Shown here: positions 54,028 to 63,896 of the stretch, piece after piece
Position numbering within the stretch: the first letter of the stretch is position 1
Layout: each line of letters opens with the position of its first letter
Assembly: GCF_003697165.2 (NCBI RefSeq)
Contig: NZ_CP033092.2
Span: 2,604,001 to 2,668,000, forward strand
DNA from: Escherichia coli DSM 30083 = JCM 1649 = ATCC 11775
GTDB taxonomy: Bacteria; Pseudomonadota; Gammaproteobacteria; Enterobacterales; Enterobacteriaceae
Length of the DNA stretch: 64,000 bases
Reading direction: 5' to 3'
Program-made: the position numbers and the translations under genes
Notes under the pieces: generated by a model
What the model saw: the letters and a program-made list of their open reading frames with translations, nothing else
Databases searched by the model: none
Told to the model about the DNA's origin: nothing

Positions 54028-54336
54028 TTATTCCTTCGACGCAGACGAGTGCGGCGCTACAGCCACGTCAGTCGCGGGTGAAAGCTGGTTTTCCAGTCGC
54101 TTTATTTTACGTTCAGCGCGCGCCAGGGAAACACGAACTCGCAGCCAGAACAGGCCACAAATCAACCAACCGATAGCAAACCCCGCAGCAAACAATACCG
54201 CCAGCAATGTGGAAATACGGTACTCCCCTTGCGCTAACAGATAATTAAACGTCACCTGTTGATCGTTCTGCGCACCCAACGTGACCGAAATCACGAAGAT
54301 CGCTAACACCAGTAAGAAAATGAGTAAATATTTCAC
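54028..54336 (-). CDS. lapA: Lipopolysaccharide assembly protein LapA (DUF1049)
   Basis: 102-aa inner-membrane protein with two membrane helices (LLIFLLVLAIFVISVTLGA and STLLAVLFAAGFAIGWLICG) and a short cytoplasmic coiled coil (ARAERKIKRLENQL). Cofactor of LapB. K-12 lapAB is heat-shock inducible; I did not pin down that promoter. Confidence 0.95.
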   Translation of the reverse strand: MKYLLIFLLVLAIFVISVTLGAQNDQQVTFNYLLAQGEYRISTLLAVLFAAGFAIGWLICGLFWLRVRVSLARAERKIKRLENQLSPATDVAVAPHSSASKE

Positions 54337-54484
54337 ATTACTTCCCGTTATGTGGTTAGAGCGAATAAATTATGGTCAACTTACCGCAATAGCCCTTTAA
54401 AGTACCATTTTCGCGCCGTCTGCGAAATGGCATCCACGCGCATTGTTGATGATTTAAGGGCTAAATTCGGAAAATCAACCAGCG

Positions 54485-55249
54485 TTAACTTTCTTGTTCT
54501 CGTTGTGCAATTTCGCGATTTTCTTCCGCAGGTGGTGTTAATGGCCCACAAATTCGTTGCGCAAGCCACGTTGCCGCCGCCACCAGCGCCCACGAAATCA
54601 ACGTAGCTACAACCAGATCGCGTGGCCAATGCATCCCGAGCAGCAGGCGGCTTCCCATGACTCCCGTTGCCCAGACCAACAAGATAGCAATGGTTAACGT
54701 TCGCCGACGCGGCCACAGCAAACCAACGGCCAGCAGTGCCCAACTGGCAGCAAACATCGTGTGACCGGAAGGAAAGGCAAACCCCGTCTCTTTCTGCCAG
54801 TGTGAACGCAAATATTGTGGGATATTTTTCTCTTCAGCCAACTGTTCTTTCACCAGATTTCCGCGTTCTGCTCGCTTTAAAGTGTAGAACTCATCAACCG
54901 GAATATGATGTGTTTTTTCCAGCCAGATAACAAAAGGTCGTGGTTCCTGGACTTTGTCTTTGATCCAGGATTTAACGCCTTGTCCCATAAGGATTGCCGC
55001 CGCCAGAATGGCAAATAACATAATGGCAGCCTTAATGCGAAAACGCAGACACCAGAGAAACCAGCCGAATAAAATCAAATGTGTAATGACGCCCCAAGGC
55101 TGGGTGACAGTTTCAGTAACCCAAAAAGCCGCTTTTAGTAACCAACTTTGTTCTCCAGGTTGCCAACGCCAGCCAGAAAGCCATACGGCTACTGGCATGA
55201 CAAGCAATAGTGCAGCTCCCACTGCGGTACGTCTGGCAATCGAACGCAT
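54485..55249 (-). CDS. pgpB: Phosphatidylglycerophosphatase B PgpB
   Basis: 254-aa PAP2-family membrane phosphatase. It dephosphorylates phosphatidylglycerophosphate and undecaprenyl pyrophosphate in the periplasm. The three PAP2 motifs are present: KDKVQEPRPF, PSGHTMFAAS and SRLLLGMHWPRDL. Six predicted membrane spans. Divergent from ribA. Confidence 0.96.
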   Translation of the reverse strand: MRSIARRTAVGAALLLVMPVAVWLSGWRWQPGEQSWLLKAAFWVTETVTQPWGVITHLILFGWFLWCLRFRIKAAIMLFAILAAAILMGQGVKSWIKDKVQEPRPFVIWLEKTHHIPVDEFYTLKRAERGNLVKEQLAEEKNIPQYLRSHWQKETGFAFPSGHTMFAASWALLAVGLLWPRRRTLTIAILLVWATGVMGSRLLLGMHWPRDLVVATLISWALVAAATWLAQRICGPLTPPAEENREIAQREQES

Positions 55250-55418
55250 GGCCTCTCCTTTTTGATAAGTCCCACAATCATAACTGAAAATGCCAGTTCC
55301 AGGAAAAATTGACAGATTTGTGCCATTCCGTGAACGATCGACGCGTCGTGATTAGGTGAACCCCTTCTCGTTATGGCAAAATAAGCCAATACAGAACCAG
55401 CATTATCTGGAGAATTTC

Positions 55419-56009
55419 ATGCAGCTTAAACGTGTGGCAGAAGCCAAACTGCCAACCCCATGGGGCGATTTCCTGATGGTGGGATTTGAAGAACTGGCAA
55501 CCGGACACGATCATGTCGCGCTAGTCTATGGCGATATTTCCGGGCATACCCCGGTACTTGCGCGCGTCCATTCCGAATGTCTGACCGGTGACGCCCTGTT
55601 CAGCTTGCGCTGCGATTGTGGCTTCCAGCTCGAAGCGGCATTGACGCAAATTGCCGAGGAAGGCCGTGGTATTTTGCTGTATCACCGTCAGGAAGGTCGT
55701 AACATTGGTCTGCTGAATAAAATCCGCGCTTACGCACTGCAGGATCAAGGTTACGATACTGTAGAGGCTAACCACCAGTTAGGCTTCGCCGCTGATGAGC
55801 GCGACTTCACTCTTTGCGCTGATATGTTCAAACTCCTTGGCGTCAATGAAGTCCGCTTGTTAACCAATAACCCGAAAAAAGTCGAAATTCTGACCGAAGC
55901 AGGGATTAATATTATTGAACGCGTACCGTTGATTGTAGGTCGTAACCCCAATAACGAACATTATCTCGATACCAAAGCCGAGAAAATGGGTCATTTGCTG
56001 AACAAATAA
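55419..56009 (+). CDS. ribA: GTP cyclohydrolase II
   Basis: 196-aa zinc enzyme committing GTP to riboflavin synthesis. Zinc-binding cysteines are in SECLTGDALFSLRCDCGFQ and the substrate loop in YHRQEGRNIGLLNKIRAYA. The start at 55419 gives the K-12 length, with GGAGAAT upstream. K-12 ribA is under SoxRS; the operator was not located. Confidence 0.96.
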   Translation: MQLKRVAEAKLPTPWGDFLMVGFEELATGHDHVALVYGDISGHTPVLARVHSECLTGDALFSLRCDCGFQLEAALTQIAEEGRGILLYHRQEGRNIGLLNKIRAYALQDQGYDTVEANHQLGFAADERDFTLCADMFKLLGVNEVRLLTNNPKKVEILTEAGINIIERVPLIVGRNPNNEHYLDTKAEKMGHLLNK

Positions 56010-56030
56010 CCCTCTTGCATTGTGTAATTG

Positions 56031-56067
56031 ATTTGCTTGCCGGAAGCAAAATAACCGGCAAGCAAAT
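56031..56067. terminator. Bidirectional hairpin between ribA and acnA
   Basis: ATTTGCTTGCCGG (56031-56043) and CCGGCAAGCAAAT (56055-56067) form a perfect 13-bp stem between the convergent stops of ribA and acnA. Confidence 0.82.
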
Positions 56068-56072
56068 ACTCG

Positions 56073-58748
56073 TTACTTCAACATATTACGAATGACATAA
56101 TGCAAAATGCCGTCGTTCTGGTAGTAGGTCAACTCCGTCGCGGTGTCGATACGACAACGGCAGGGTACGACTTCCTGGCTACCATCCGCGCGCGTAAGCG
56201 TCACCGGAACCGTCGCGCCGGGTTGTAGATTTTGCAGATCACCAATATCAATCTTCTCTTCCCCGGTAAGCTCTAACGTTTTACGCGTCACACCTTGTGG
56301 AAATTCCAGCGGCAGGATGCCCATGCCAATTAAATTCGAACGGTGAATTCGTTCAAACGATTCGGCAATCACAACACGAATACCAAGCAGACGCGGACCT
56401 TTTGCCGCCCAGTCACGGCTGGAGCCTGATCCATACTCTTTCCCGGCAATCACCGCCAGCGGCGTTTGCTCCTGCTTATAGCGCATTGCGGCATCATAAA
56501 TAGAGACGACATCGCTGTCAGGTAAATGGCACGTCATCCCCCCTTCAACGCCAGGCACCATTTCATTACGGATGCGAATATTGGCGAAGGTGCCGCGCAT
56601 CATCACTTCATGGTTACCACGCCGCGAACCATAGGAGTTAAAGTCTTTCCGCTCAACACCCCGACCTTGTAGATATCGACCCGCCGGGCTGTCGGGCTTA
56701 ATACTGCCCGCCGGAGAGATATGGTCAGTGGTGACTGAATCCCCCAGCATTGCGAGGATCCGCGCACCGTGAATATCTTCCACAGGTGCTGGTGTTGCCT
56801 GCATTTCATCAAAGAAAGGCGATAAGCGAATATAGGTTGAATCCTCCTGCCAACCGTAGGTATCGGATCGTGTGACGTTAATTTCCTTCCACTCGGCTGT
56901 GCCTTCAAAAACTTCTGCGTACTCTTTGCGGAACATTTCTGTGGAGACTTGGTCTACCGCACGGGCAATTTCTTGTGCCGATGGCCAGATATCTTTCAGA
57001 TATACCGGCTCGCCTTTGCGATCATGGCCGATAGGCTCAGAAGCCAGGTTGATATTCATATTTCCCGCCAGCGCATAGGCAACCACCAGCGGCGGCGAGG
57101 CCAGCCAGTTGGTTTTAACCAGCGGATGGATACGGCCTTCAAAGTTACGGTTGCCGGACAGCACTGCACCGACGGTTAAATCGCCTTTTTTGATTGCCGT
57201 TTCGATAGGATCGGGCAACGGTCCAGAGTTACCAATACAGGTGGTACAACCGTATCCCACAAGGTTAAATCCCAGTTCATCGAGATACGGTGTCAGTTTC
57301 GCTTTTGCCAGATAATCAGAAACGACTTTCGAACCCGGTGCCAGCGACGCTTTGACCCACGGTTGCCGCTTGAGGCCCAGAGTTACGGCTTTTTTCGCCA
57401 GCAAGCCTGCGGCCATCAACACACTTGGGTTAGAGGTGTTGGTGCACGACGTTATCGCAGCAATGACAACAGCGCCATCAGGTAACTGATACTGATGTCC
57501 GTTCATAACATAATCGACCGGCAGGCGATCTTTATGCGTGGCATTCACTTCCAGTTCTCTACTGGCAGCAAATGCTTTTGGTACATCGGGCAATGCAACG
57601 CGATCCTGCGGGCGTTTTGGCCCTGCCAGGCTCGCTTCAACGTCATTCATATCCAGTTCTAACACACTGGTAAAAATTGGTTCATCGCCCGGATTACGCC
57701 ACATGCCCTGCGCTTTGGCATATTTTTCGACCAACTCGACCTGATCTTCACTGCGCCCGCTTAAACGCATGTAATCGAGGGTGACAGCATCGATTGGGAA
57801 GAAGCCACAGGTGGCACCATATTCTGGCGACATATTGGCAATGGTGGCGCGATCCGCCAGCGGCAGTGAATCCAGCCCATCACCATAAAATTCGACGAAT
57901 TTCCCCACCACGCCATGTTTGCGCAACATTTGGGTAACAGTGAGAACCAGGTCTGTGGCGGTAATACCTTCACGTAATTTTCCGGTAAGTTTAAAGCCCA
58001 CTACGTCCGGGATAAGCATGGAAACCGGCTGGCCTAACATTGCGGCTTCTGCTTCGATGCCACCAACGCCCCACCCCAGCACGCCAAGGCCGTTGATCAT
58101 GGTGGTGTGCGAGTCAGTACCAACGAGTGTATCCGGATAAGCAATCCATTCACCGTCCTGCAATTCGCTCCACACTGCTTTGCCGAGATATTCGAGGTTA
58201 ACCTGATGGCAAATGCCTGTGCCTGGCGGCACGACGCTAAACCGACTGAACGCCTGCTTTCCCCATTTCAGGAACACATAACGTTCGTGGTTGCGCTCCA
58301 TTTCCAGGCGTACGTTTTCTTCAAATGCCTCATCATCACCAAAACGATCGACGGTCACCGAGTGGTCAATGACCAGGTCGACCGGTGAGAGTGGGTTAAC
58401 CTTTGCAGTATCGCCGCCGAGGCGTTTAACCGCTTCGCGCATTGCCGCCAGATCAACAACGGCAGGTACGCCGGTAAAGTCCTGCATCAGCACTCTTGCC
58501 GGGCGGTAGGCAATTTCACGGTCAGCATGGGCATTTTTCAGCCATCCCGCCAGCGCGTGGATATCCTCTTCGGTAACCGATTTACCATCCTGCCAACGCA
58601 GCAGGTTTTCGAGCAAAACTTTGAGTGACTTGGGCAGACGGGTGATATCGCCCAGTGATTTGGCAGCAAGCGGCAGGCTGTAGTAGTGGTAAGTTTTATC
58701 TTTGGCCTGCAACGTGTCCTTACTGGCTTCTCGTAGGGTTGACGACAT
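56073..58748 (-). CDS. acnA: Aconitate hydratase A
   Basis: 891-aa stress-induced aconitase with a [4Fe-4S] cluster. The cluster cysteines are visible in ITSCTNTSNP and GYGCTTCIGNSG. The swivelling C-terminal domain carries YGSGSSRDWAAKG. Under RpoS, SoxRS and iron control in K-12; as the apoprotein it binds mRNA. Confidence 0.97.
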   Translation of the reverse strand: MSSTLREASKDTLQAKDKTYHYYSLPLAAKSLGDITRLPKSLKVLLENLLRWQDGKSVTEEDIHALAGWLKNAHADREIAYRPARVLMQDFTGVPAVVDLAAMREAVKRLGGDTAKVNPLSPVDLVIDHSVTVDRFGDDEAFEENVRLEMERNHERYVFLKWGKQAFSRFSVVPPGTGICHQVNLEYLGKAVWSELQDGEWIAYPDTLVGTDSHTTMINGLGVLGWGVGGIEAEAAMLGQPVSMLIPDVVGFKLTGKLREGITATDLVLTVTQMLRKHGVVGKFVEFYGDGLDSLPLADRATIANMSPEYGATCGFFPIDAVTLDYMRLSGRSEDQVELVEKYAKAQGMWRNPGDEPIFTSVLELDMNDVEASLAGPKRPQDRVALPDVPKAFAASRELEVNATHKDRLPVDYVMNGHQYQLPDGAVVIAAITSCTNTSNPSVLMAAGLLAKKAVTLGLKRQPWVKASLAPGSKVVSDYLAKAKLTPYLDELGFNLVGYGCTTCIGNSGPLPDPIETAIKKGDLTVGAVLSGNRNFEGRIHPLVKTNWLASPPLVVAYALAGNMNINLASEPIGHDRKGEPVYLKDIWPSAQEIARAVDQVSTEMFRKEYAEVFEGTAEWKEINVTRSDTYGWQEDSTYIRLSPFFDEMQATPAPVEDIHGARILAMLGDSVTTDHISPAGSIKPDSPAGRYLQGRGVERKDFNSYGSRRGNHEVMMRGTFANIRIRNEMVPGVEGGMTCHLPDSDVVSIYDAAMRYKQEQTPLAVIAGKEYGSGSSRDWAAKGPRLLGIRVVIAESFERIHRSNLIGMGILPLEFPQGVTRKTLELTGEEKIDIGDLQNLQPGATVPVTLTRADGSQEVVPCRCRIDTATELTYYQNDGILHYVIRNMLK

Positions 58749-58897
58749 AGCTCCTCCTTAATGACAGGGTTGCGAAGCCCTGATTCTCTTCAGGGTGAAT
58801 ATTAAAGATAACACAAACATCGCGTAACGATTTGATAACAACCCAAATTGATAAAAGAGGAGAAACCTTGAGGCAAAGCAAACAGCGGGGTCAGGGA

Positions 58898-58993
58898 TCA
58901 GTGAGTAATGATCCAGAGGAGTTCGGCCCAGAAGAACATCGACAGAGAAAATGCGCCCATCCAGGACCAATATTTCATATTTGTGTTGATCAT
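58898..58993 (-). CDS. ymiC: 31-aa membrane microprotein YmiC
   Basis: Too short for usual gene callers: 31 codons reading MINTNMKYWSWMGAFSLSMF and ending LLWIITH, then TGA. One hydrophobic helix rich in Trp and Phe. It matches the K-12 microprotein YmiC as I recall it. It precedes acnA by about 150 bp on the same strand. Confidence 0.8.
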   Translation of the reverse strand: MINTNMKYWSWMGAFSLSMFFWAELLWIITH

Positions 58994-59106
58994 AGGCTAC
59001 ACCCTTAACGGTTATTACTTTGTGTTGAGATAACTCAACCTGTTATTGCTGCGGTGTATTAAAAGCCCTGTAATTCATTAAAAATGGGTAATAAGAATGA
59101 TGATAA

Positions 59107-59274
59107 TTATTGTTTCGGCTGATCATCTTCAGCAAACAGTTCTATAAAGGCTTGTTGCTGCGATGTTAGTTGCCAGTCGTCTGGAATAACGACGGAACAT
59201 TCCCGTTTTGCTTCTGGTTCATTGTCACTATGCTGACATAATGGTGACGACTCCAGTTGCTCCTGACCGACCAT
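59107..59274 (-). CDS. yciX: Small protein YciX
   Basis: 55-aa acidic protein (MVGQEQLESSPLCQHSDNEP, ending FAEDDQPKQ) of unknown function, soluble by composition. The start at 59274 lies two bases after the ymiA stop (59277), so translation is likely coupled. I do not use the in-frame ATG seven codons earlier, which would overlap ymiA. Confidence 0.8.
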   Translation of the reverse strand: MVGQEQLESSPLCQHSDNEPEAKRECSVVIPDDWQLTSQQQAFIELFAEDDQPKQ

Positions 59275-59276
59275 AG

Positions 59277-59417
59277 TTATCCCCACAATTTCCAAATAAG
59301 CAGTGCGACAACCACCCAGAAAAGTGCAGAACCAAGAAAAACCGCCAGCCAGGCTTTACGTTTTAATTCAGGATTGCGGCGGGGTTCCTGATTTCCAGAA
59401 GGCATTGCTAACCTCAT
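59277..59417 (-). CDS. ymiA: 46-aa membrane microprotein YmiA
   Basis: 46 codons: a basic N-terminus (MRLAMPSGNQEPRRNPELKR) and one membrane span (AWLAVFLGSALFWVVVALLI) ending WKLWG. Matches the K-12 microprotein YmiA. First of the trio ymiA, yciX and ymiC between cysB and acnA, all on the same strand. Confidence 0.82.
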   Translation of the reverse strand: MRLAMPSGNQEPRRNPELKRKAWLAVFLGSALFWVVVALLIWKLWG

Positions 59418-59735
59418 ATAATCGCCATCACTTATCAGCAAGACGTTGAACGATTGGTGTAATTAATCATACGATGAGACAAATCCTAAAGAAACTTTAG
59501 TCAAAAATCCAGCGAATTTACGAATCGTCTCCAGTGAATAATTCAATCTTTTGACCTGAAATAGATATTTGAAAACTGGAGTTTGCGAGGTGTGTAATTA
59601 GACACTACTTTACAGGTAATTTACCCTATAAATATGAGGGATAAAAATATTGTGCACCGGATACAAATAAGTAACAAAGGAGAATATATTCCGGCACCTT
59701 CGCTACATAAAAGGTGCCGAAAATAACGCAAGAAA
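59418..59735. promoter_or_regulatory. cysB-ymiA intergenic region
   Basis: 318 bp without a gene, strongly AT-rich. A 9-bp stem, CGGCACCTT (59692-59700) with AAGGTGCCG (59711-59719), lies just after the cysB stop and may be its terminator, although no U run follows. The ymiA promoter should lie in 59420-59640; I see no clear site. Confidence 0.5.
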
Positions 59736-60710
59736 TTATTTTTCCGGCAGTTTTATATCTTTAAACATGACCTCAATTTCTTCATTAGAGCGCAATGCGA
59801 CAGCCGCATCAACGACATCACGCGTTAAATGCGGTGCAAAACGCTGAATGAAATCATACATATAACTACGCAAAAAAGTACTACGGCGAAAACCAATTTT
59901 GGTTGTACTGTGGCTGAAGATGTCGTGAGCATCAACACGCACAAGGTCGGGATCGGCGACCGGATCCACCGCCATGCTGGCAATGACCCCTACCCCCAGC
60001 CCTAACCGGACGTAAGTTTTAATGACGTCAGCATCCGTTGCCGTGAAGACGATACGCGGCGTTAACCCTGCGCGGTTAAAGGCAGTATCCAGTTCTGAAC
60101 GTCCGGTAAAGCCGAAGGTATATGTCACCAACGGATATTGCGCCAGTTCTTCAATGGTAATGGCTTTTTTACCTGCCAGCGGGTGATCCGGAGTGACTAC
60201 TATAGCCCGATTCCAGTGGTAGCACGGTAGCATCACTAAATCTTCATACAGATGCAGCGCTTCCGTGGCGATAGCGAAATCGGCATTGCCTTTAGAGACG
60301 GCATCAGCAATTTGTGTCGGCGAGCCCTGGTGCATATGCAAAGAAACGCGAGGATAACGCTCAATAAAGCCTTTGATAACGTTTGGTAACGCATAGCGTG
60401 CCTGAGTATGCGTGGTGGCGATATACAGCGAGCCTTTATCCGGCCAGGTGTGCTCTCCGGCGACCGATTTTATGGCATCGACTTTCGACAGAACTTCACG
60501 AGCGATACGAATTATTTCTTGTCCTGCTGGCGTTACCTGCGTCAGGTGCTTGCCGCTGCGGGAAAAAATTTGAATGCCCAGCTCGTCTTCCAGCATTCTG
60601 ACTTGTTTACTGATCCCGGGTTGTGATGTGTAAAGTCCTTCCGCCGTTGATGAGACATTCAGGTTATGATTGACCACCTCAACAATATAGCGAAGTTGTT
60701 GTAATTTCAT
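59736..60710 (-). CDS. cysB: LysR-type master regulator of cysteine biosynthesis CysB
   Basis: 324-aa LysR regulator that senses N-acetylserine and activates sulfate assimilation. N-terminal HTH with NVSSTAEGLYTSQPGISKQVRML, then the effector domain with the ligand-binding TTHTQARY and TATDADVIKTYV segments. Represses its own gene. Full K-12 length. Confidence 0.97.
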   Translation of the reverse strand: MKLQQLRYIVEVVNHNLNVSSTAEGLYTSQPGISKQVRMLEDELGIQIFSRSGKHLTQVTPAGQEIIRIAREVLSKVDAIKSVAGEHTWPDKGSLYIATTHTQARYALPNVIKGFIERYPRVSLHMHQGSPTQIADAVSKGNADFAIATEALHLYEDLVMLPCYHWNRAIVVTPDHPLAGKKAITIEELAQYPLVTYTFGFTGRSELDTAFNRAGLTPRIVFTATDADVIKTYVRLGLGVGVIASMAVDPVADPDLVRVDAHDIFSHSTTKIGFRRSTFLRSYMYDFIQRFAPHLTRDVVDAAVALRSNEEIEVMFKDIKLPEK

Positions 60711-60867
60711 GTTAAACCATCCACTTAGACGCCATCAGAACATCGTTTTTTCGTCACACCAGGCGGGTGACTAATACGATTTAATAATAAAAAAGGTGCT
60801 AACTATAACCACTATATCATTTATAGCCTTAGTGTATAGGTGTGAAGAAAAAATAATATGCAATAAA

Positions 60868-60891
60868 AAAGGGCCGCTTTCGCGACCCTTT
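60868..60891 (-). terminator. topA intrinsic terminator
   Basis: On the minus strand AAAGGGTCGC-GAAA-GCGGCCCTTT: a 10-bp stem with one U-G pair and a GAAA tetraloop, followed by TTTTTT-type sequence. It lies 30 bp after the topA stop. Confidence 0.88.
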
Positions 60892-60919
60892 GTTTATAAA
60901 AACCAGACAGAATTAAAGG

Positions 60920-63517
60920 TTATTTTTTCCCTTCAACCCATTTGCCATCAACATAAAATGCTGACCAGCCAGTCGCCTTTCCGTCTTTTTCCGAAGAGAC
61001 ATATTGCTGTTTGGTTTTACGGCTAAAGCGAACCATGGTCTTATTACCTTCCGGATCCTGCTGTGGCGCATCGGCCAGATAACGCAGTTTTTCCGGCAGA
61101 CGGTCGCGGAAGCGATAAAGCTCCTCCACCAGCGGCGCACGCGTTTCACGCGATTTCGGGAAGGTATTGGCCGCCAGGAACACACCGGCAGCACCGTCAC
61201 GCAACACGAAATAGGCATCTGATTTTTCGCACGGCAGCTCCGGTAATGGCACCGGATCTTCTTTCGGTGGTGCCACTTCGCCGTTACGTAAAATCTTACG
61301 TGTGTTTTTACACTCTTCGTTGGTGCAGGCCATGTATTTACCGAAACGCCCCATTTTCAGGTGCATTTCAGAGCCACATTTTTCACACTCAACGATCGGG
61401 CCGTCATAACCTTTAATGCGGAATTCGCCCTCTTCGATCTCGTAACCGTCGCAGGTAGGGTTATTACCACAGACATGCAACTTACGTTTCGGATCGATGA
61501 GATAGCTGTCCATCGCCGTACCGCATTTCGGGCAACGACGTTTTGCGCGCAACGCATTGGTTTCAGCGTCTTCGCCTTCCAGCACGTTCAGCACTTCGTT
61601 TTCCGGCACCAGGTTAATGGTGGTTTTGCAACGCTCTTTCGGCGGCAGCGCATAGCCAGAACAGCCAAGGAATACCCCGGTGCTCGCTGTGCGAATCCCC
61701 ATTTTGCGACCACAAGTCGGGCAGTCAATGCTGGTCAGAACCATCTGGTTCGGGCGCATACCACCCTCTTCCGGATCTTTTTCAGCTTTATCTAACTGCT
61801 GGGTGAAATCCGAGAAGAAGTGATCCAGTACAGCTTTCCACTCTGCTTCGTGATTTGCCACCTGGTCGAGGCTGTTTTCCATCTGCGCGGTGAAGTCGTA
61901 GTTCATTAACTCGCGGAAATTCTCTTCCAGGCGATCGGTGACGATTTCGCCCATTTTTTCCGCATAGAAACGACGATTTTCTACTCGCACATAGCCACGA
62001 TCCTGAATAGTCGAAATGATCGACGCATAGGTAGAAGGACGACCGATACCGCGTTTTTCCAGCTCTTTGACCAGCGATGCTTCACTGAAACGGGCTGGAG
62101 GCTTGGTAAAGTGCTGGGCTGGTGTCAGTTCAACGAGCGTCAGAGCATCGCCTTTATCGACTGCCGGTAAGATACGATCTTCATCGCCTTTACGCAGTGC
62201 AGGCATCACTTTCGTCCAGCCATCAAAGCGCAAAATACGACCGCGTGCTTTCAGGCGGAAATCGCCCGCACCAACGGTCAGCGTCGTGGAGTCATATTTC
62301 GCTGGGGTCATCTGGCAGGCAACGAACTGACGCCAGATTAACTGGTACAGTTTCTGCGCATCTGCTTCCATATCCTTCAGCGATTCCGCCATCACATTGA
62401 CGTCAGAAGGACGAATCGCTTCGTGCGCTTCCTGTGAGTTTTCTTTGCTGGCGTACTGATTCGGACTTTCCGGCAGATATTTCTTACCAAAATTATCGCT
62501 GATATAACCGCGAACCATATTTACCGCGTCCTGACTCAGGTTAGTGGAGTCGGTACGCATGTAAGTGATATAGCCTGCTTCATACAAACGCTGAGCCATC
62601 ATCATGGTTTTTTTCACGCCAAATCCAAGACGGGTGCTGGCAGCTTGTTGCAGCGTAGAGGTAATAAAAGGAGCGCCAGGTTTACTGGTTGTCGGTTTGT
62701 CTTCACGTTCCAGCACGCTGTAGCGCGCTTTTTCCAGCAGACTTACCGCAGCCTGAGTTTGTTCTTTGTTGACCGGACGGAACGGTTTGTCGTTCTGATG
62801 AGTCACCTGCAACGCCAACGCTTCACCAGATGGCGTGGTCGTGCTGGCATCGACTTCCCAGAACTCTTCCGGTACGAACGCTTTAATTTCACGCTCACGC
62901 TCGACCACCAGGCGGACCGCCACCGACTGCACACGACCGGCAGACAGACCACGAGCGATCTTTTTCCATAGAAGCGGCGAAACCATATACCCCACCACGC
63001 GGTCCATAAAGCGACGCGCCTGCTGGGCATTAACACGATCAATATTCAGCTCACCCGGTTTGTTAAATGCCTGGCGGATCGCGTTTTTAGTAATTTCGTT
63101 AAACACCACTCGGCTATAGCGCGCATCATCACCACCAATCACTTCCCGCAGGTGCCATGCAATGGCTTCCCCTTCGCGGTCAAGGTCGGTTGCGAGATAG
63201 ATGTGGTCGGCTTTTTCAGCCAGTTGTTTCAGTTCAGAGACGACCTTCTCTTTACCAGGCAACACTTCATAGTGCGCCTCCCAATTGTGCCACGGGTCAA
63301 CCCCCATACGGTTGACGAGAGCGCCACGTTCATCCTTTTTAGGCTTTTTAGCCGTCTTGGTGGAGGTAGAGTCGGCACTCTTTTTGGCAGTTGAGCCACT
63401 GGTCGGCAAATCGCGGATGTGACCAACGCTGGATTTCACCACGTAGTCACTACCCAGATACTTGTTGATCGTTTTGGCTTTTGCCGGGGACTCAACGATG
63501 ACAAGAGCTTTACCCAT
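60920..63517 (-). CDS. topA: DNA topoisomerase I
   Basis: 865-aa type IA topoisomerase relaxing negative supercoils. The TOPRIM domain is at the N-terminus (KALVIVESPAKAKTI, DLDREGEAIAWHL), the catalytic Tyr in GYITYMRTDST (about residue 319), and the C-terminal zinc fingers include CPTCGRKMG, CPKCGTAMD and CEKCGSEMH. The start at 63517 gives the K-12 length; 14 upstream residues are in frame but not expected. Confidence 0.97.
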   Translation of the reverse strand: MGKALVIVESPAKAKTINKYLGSDYVVKSSVGHIRDLPTSGSTAKKSADSTSTKTAKKPKKDERGALVNRMGVDPWHNWEAHYEVLPGKEKVVSELKQLAEKADHIYLATDLDREGEAIAWHLREVIGGDDARYSRVVFNEITKNAIRQAFNKPGELNIDRVNAQQARRFMDRVVGYMVSPLLWKKIARGLSAGRVQSVAVRLVVEREREIKAFVPEEFWEVDASTTTPSGEALALQVTHQNDKPFRPVNKEQTQAAVSLLEKARYSVLEREDKPTTSKPGAPFITSTLQQAASTRLGFGVKKTMMMAQRLYEAGYITYMRTDSTNLSQDAVNMVRGYISDNFGKKYLPESPNQYASKENSQEAHEAIRPSDVNVMAESLKDMEADAQKLYQLIWRQFVACQMTPAKYDSTTLTVGAGDFRLKARGRILRFDGWTKVMPALRKGDEDRILPAVDKGDALTLVELTPAQHFTKPPARFSEASLVKELEKRGIGRPSTYASIISTIQDRGYVRVENRRFYAEKMGEIVTDRLEENFRELMNYDFTAQMENSLDQVANHEAEWKAVLDHFFSDFTQQLDKAEKDPEEGGMRPNQMVLTSIDCPTCGRKMGIRTASTGVFLGCSGYALPPKERCKTTINLVPENEVLNVLEGEDAETNALRAKRRCPKCGTAMDSYLIDPKRKLHVCGNNPTCDGYEIEEGEFRIKGYDGPIVECEKCGSEMHLKMGRFGKYMACTNEECKNTRKILRNGEVAPPKEDPVPLPELPCEKSDAYFVLRDGAAGVFLAANTFPKSRETRAPLVEELYRFRDRLPEKLRYLADAPQQDPEGNKTMVRFSRKTKQQYVSSEKDGKATGWSAFYVDGKWVEGKK

Positions 63518-63896
63518 ATTCACCTTACCTAATTTGATTCTTCCAGGAATGCGTCGCACGTTGATAAACCTTCCACTGGCAACGAGTTACCGATATGGAC
63601 TCGCTCTCTGCGGATATCAACCCCTTGTCGTGACTCTGCTCACGAAAATTCAGGTGACTGAGTTAACAGGTCTTGGCCTACAGGCGCTATAGCACGACGG
63701 AATTTTGGTCGAATGTCAAGCAAATCTATTGCCAGATTGACGAAAGCGTCACACTGTACCTGATAAAATCCGATACGCAACTTTATTAGCATGCAAAATC
63801 CAAAGTTGCCAGTAAGGCGCTCTTGCCACCAGCGTGGTATATTTGTCTGCAAGCCATGCCTGGCGTAGACTAATGTCCTTGTTTAAGGAGTAAATA
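63518..63896. promoter_or_regulatory. topA/yciN divergent promoter region
   Basis: 380 bp without a gene between divergent topA and yciN. In K-12 this region holds several supercoiling-, Fis- and heat-shock-dependent topA promoters; I see AT-rich patches and no additional ORF. The yciN ribosome site AAGGAG is at 63885-63890. Confidence 0.6.
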
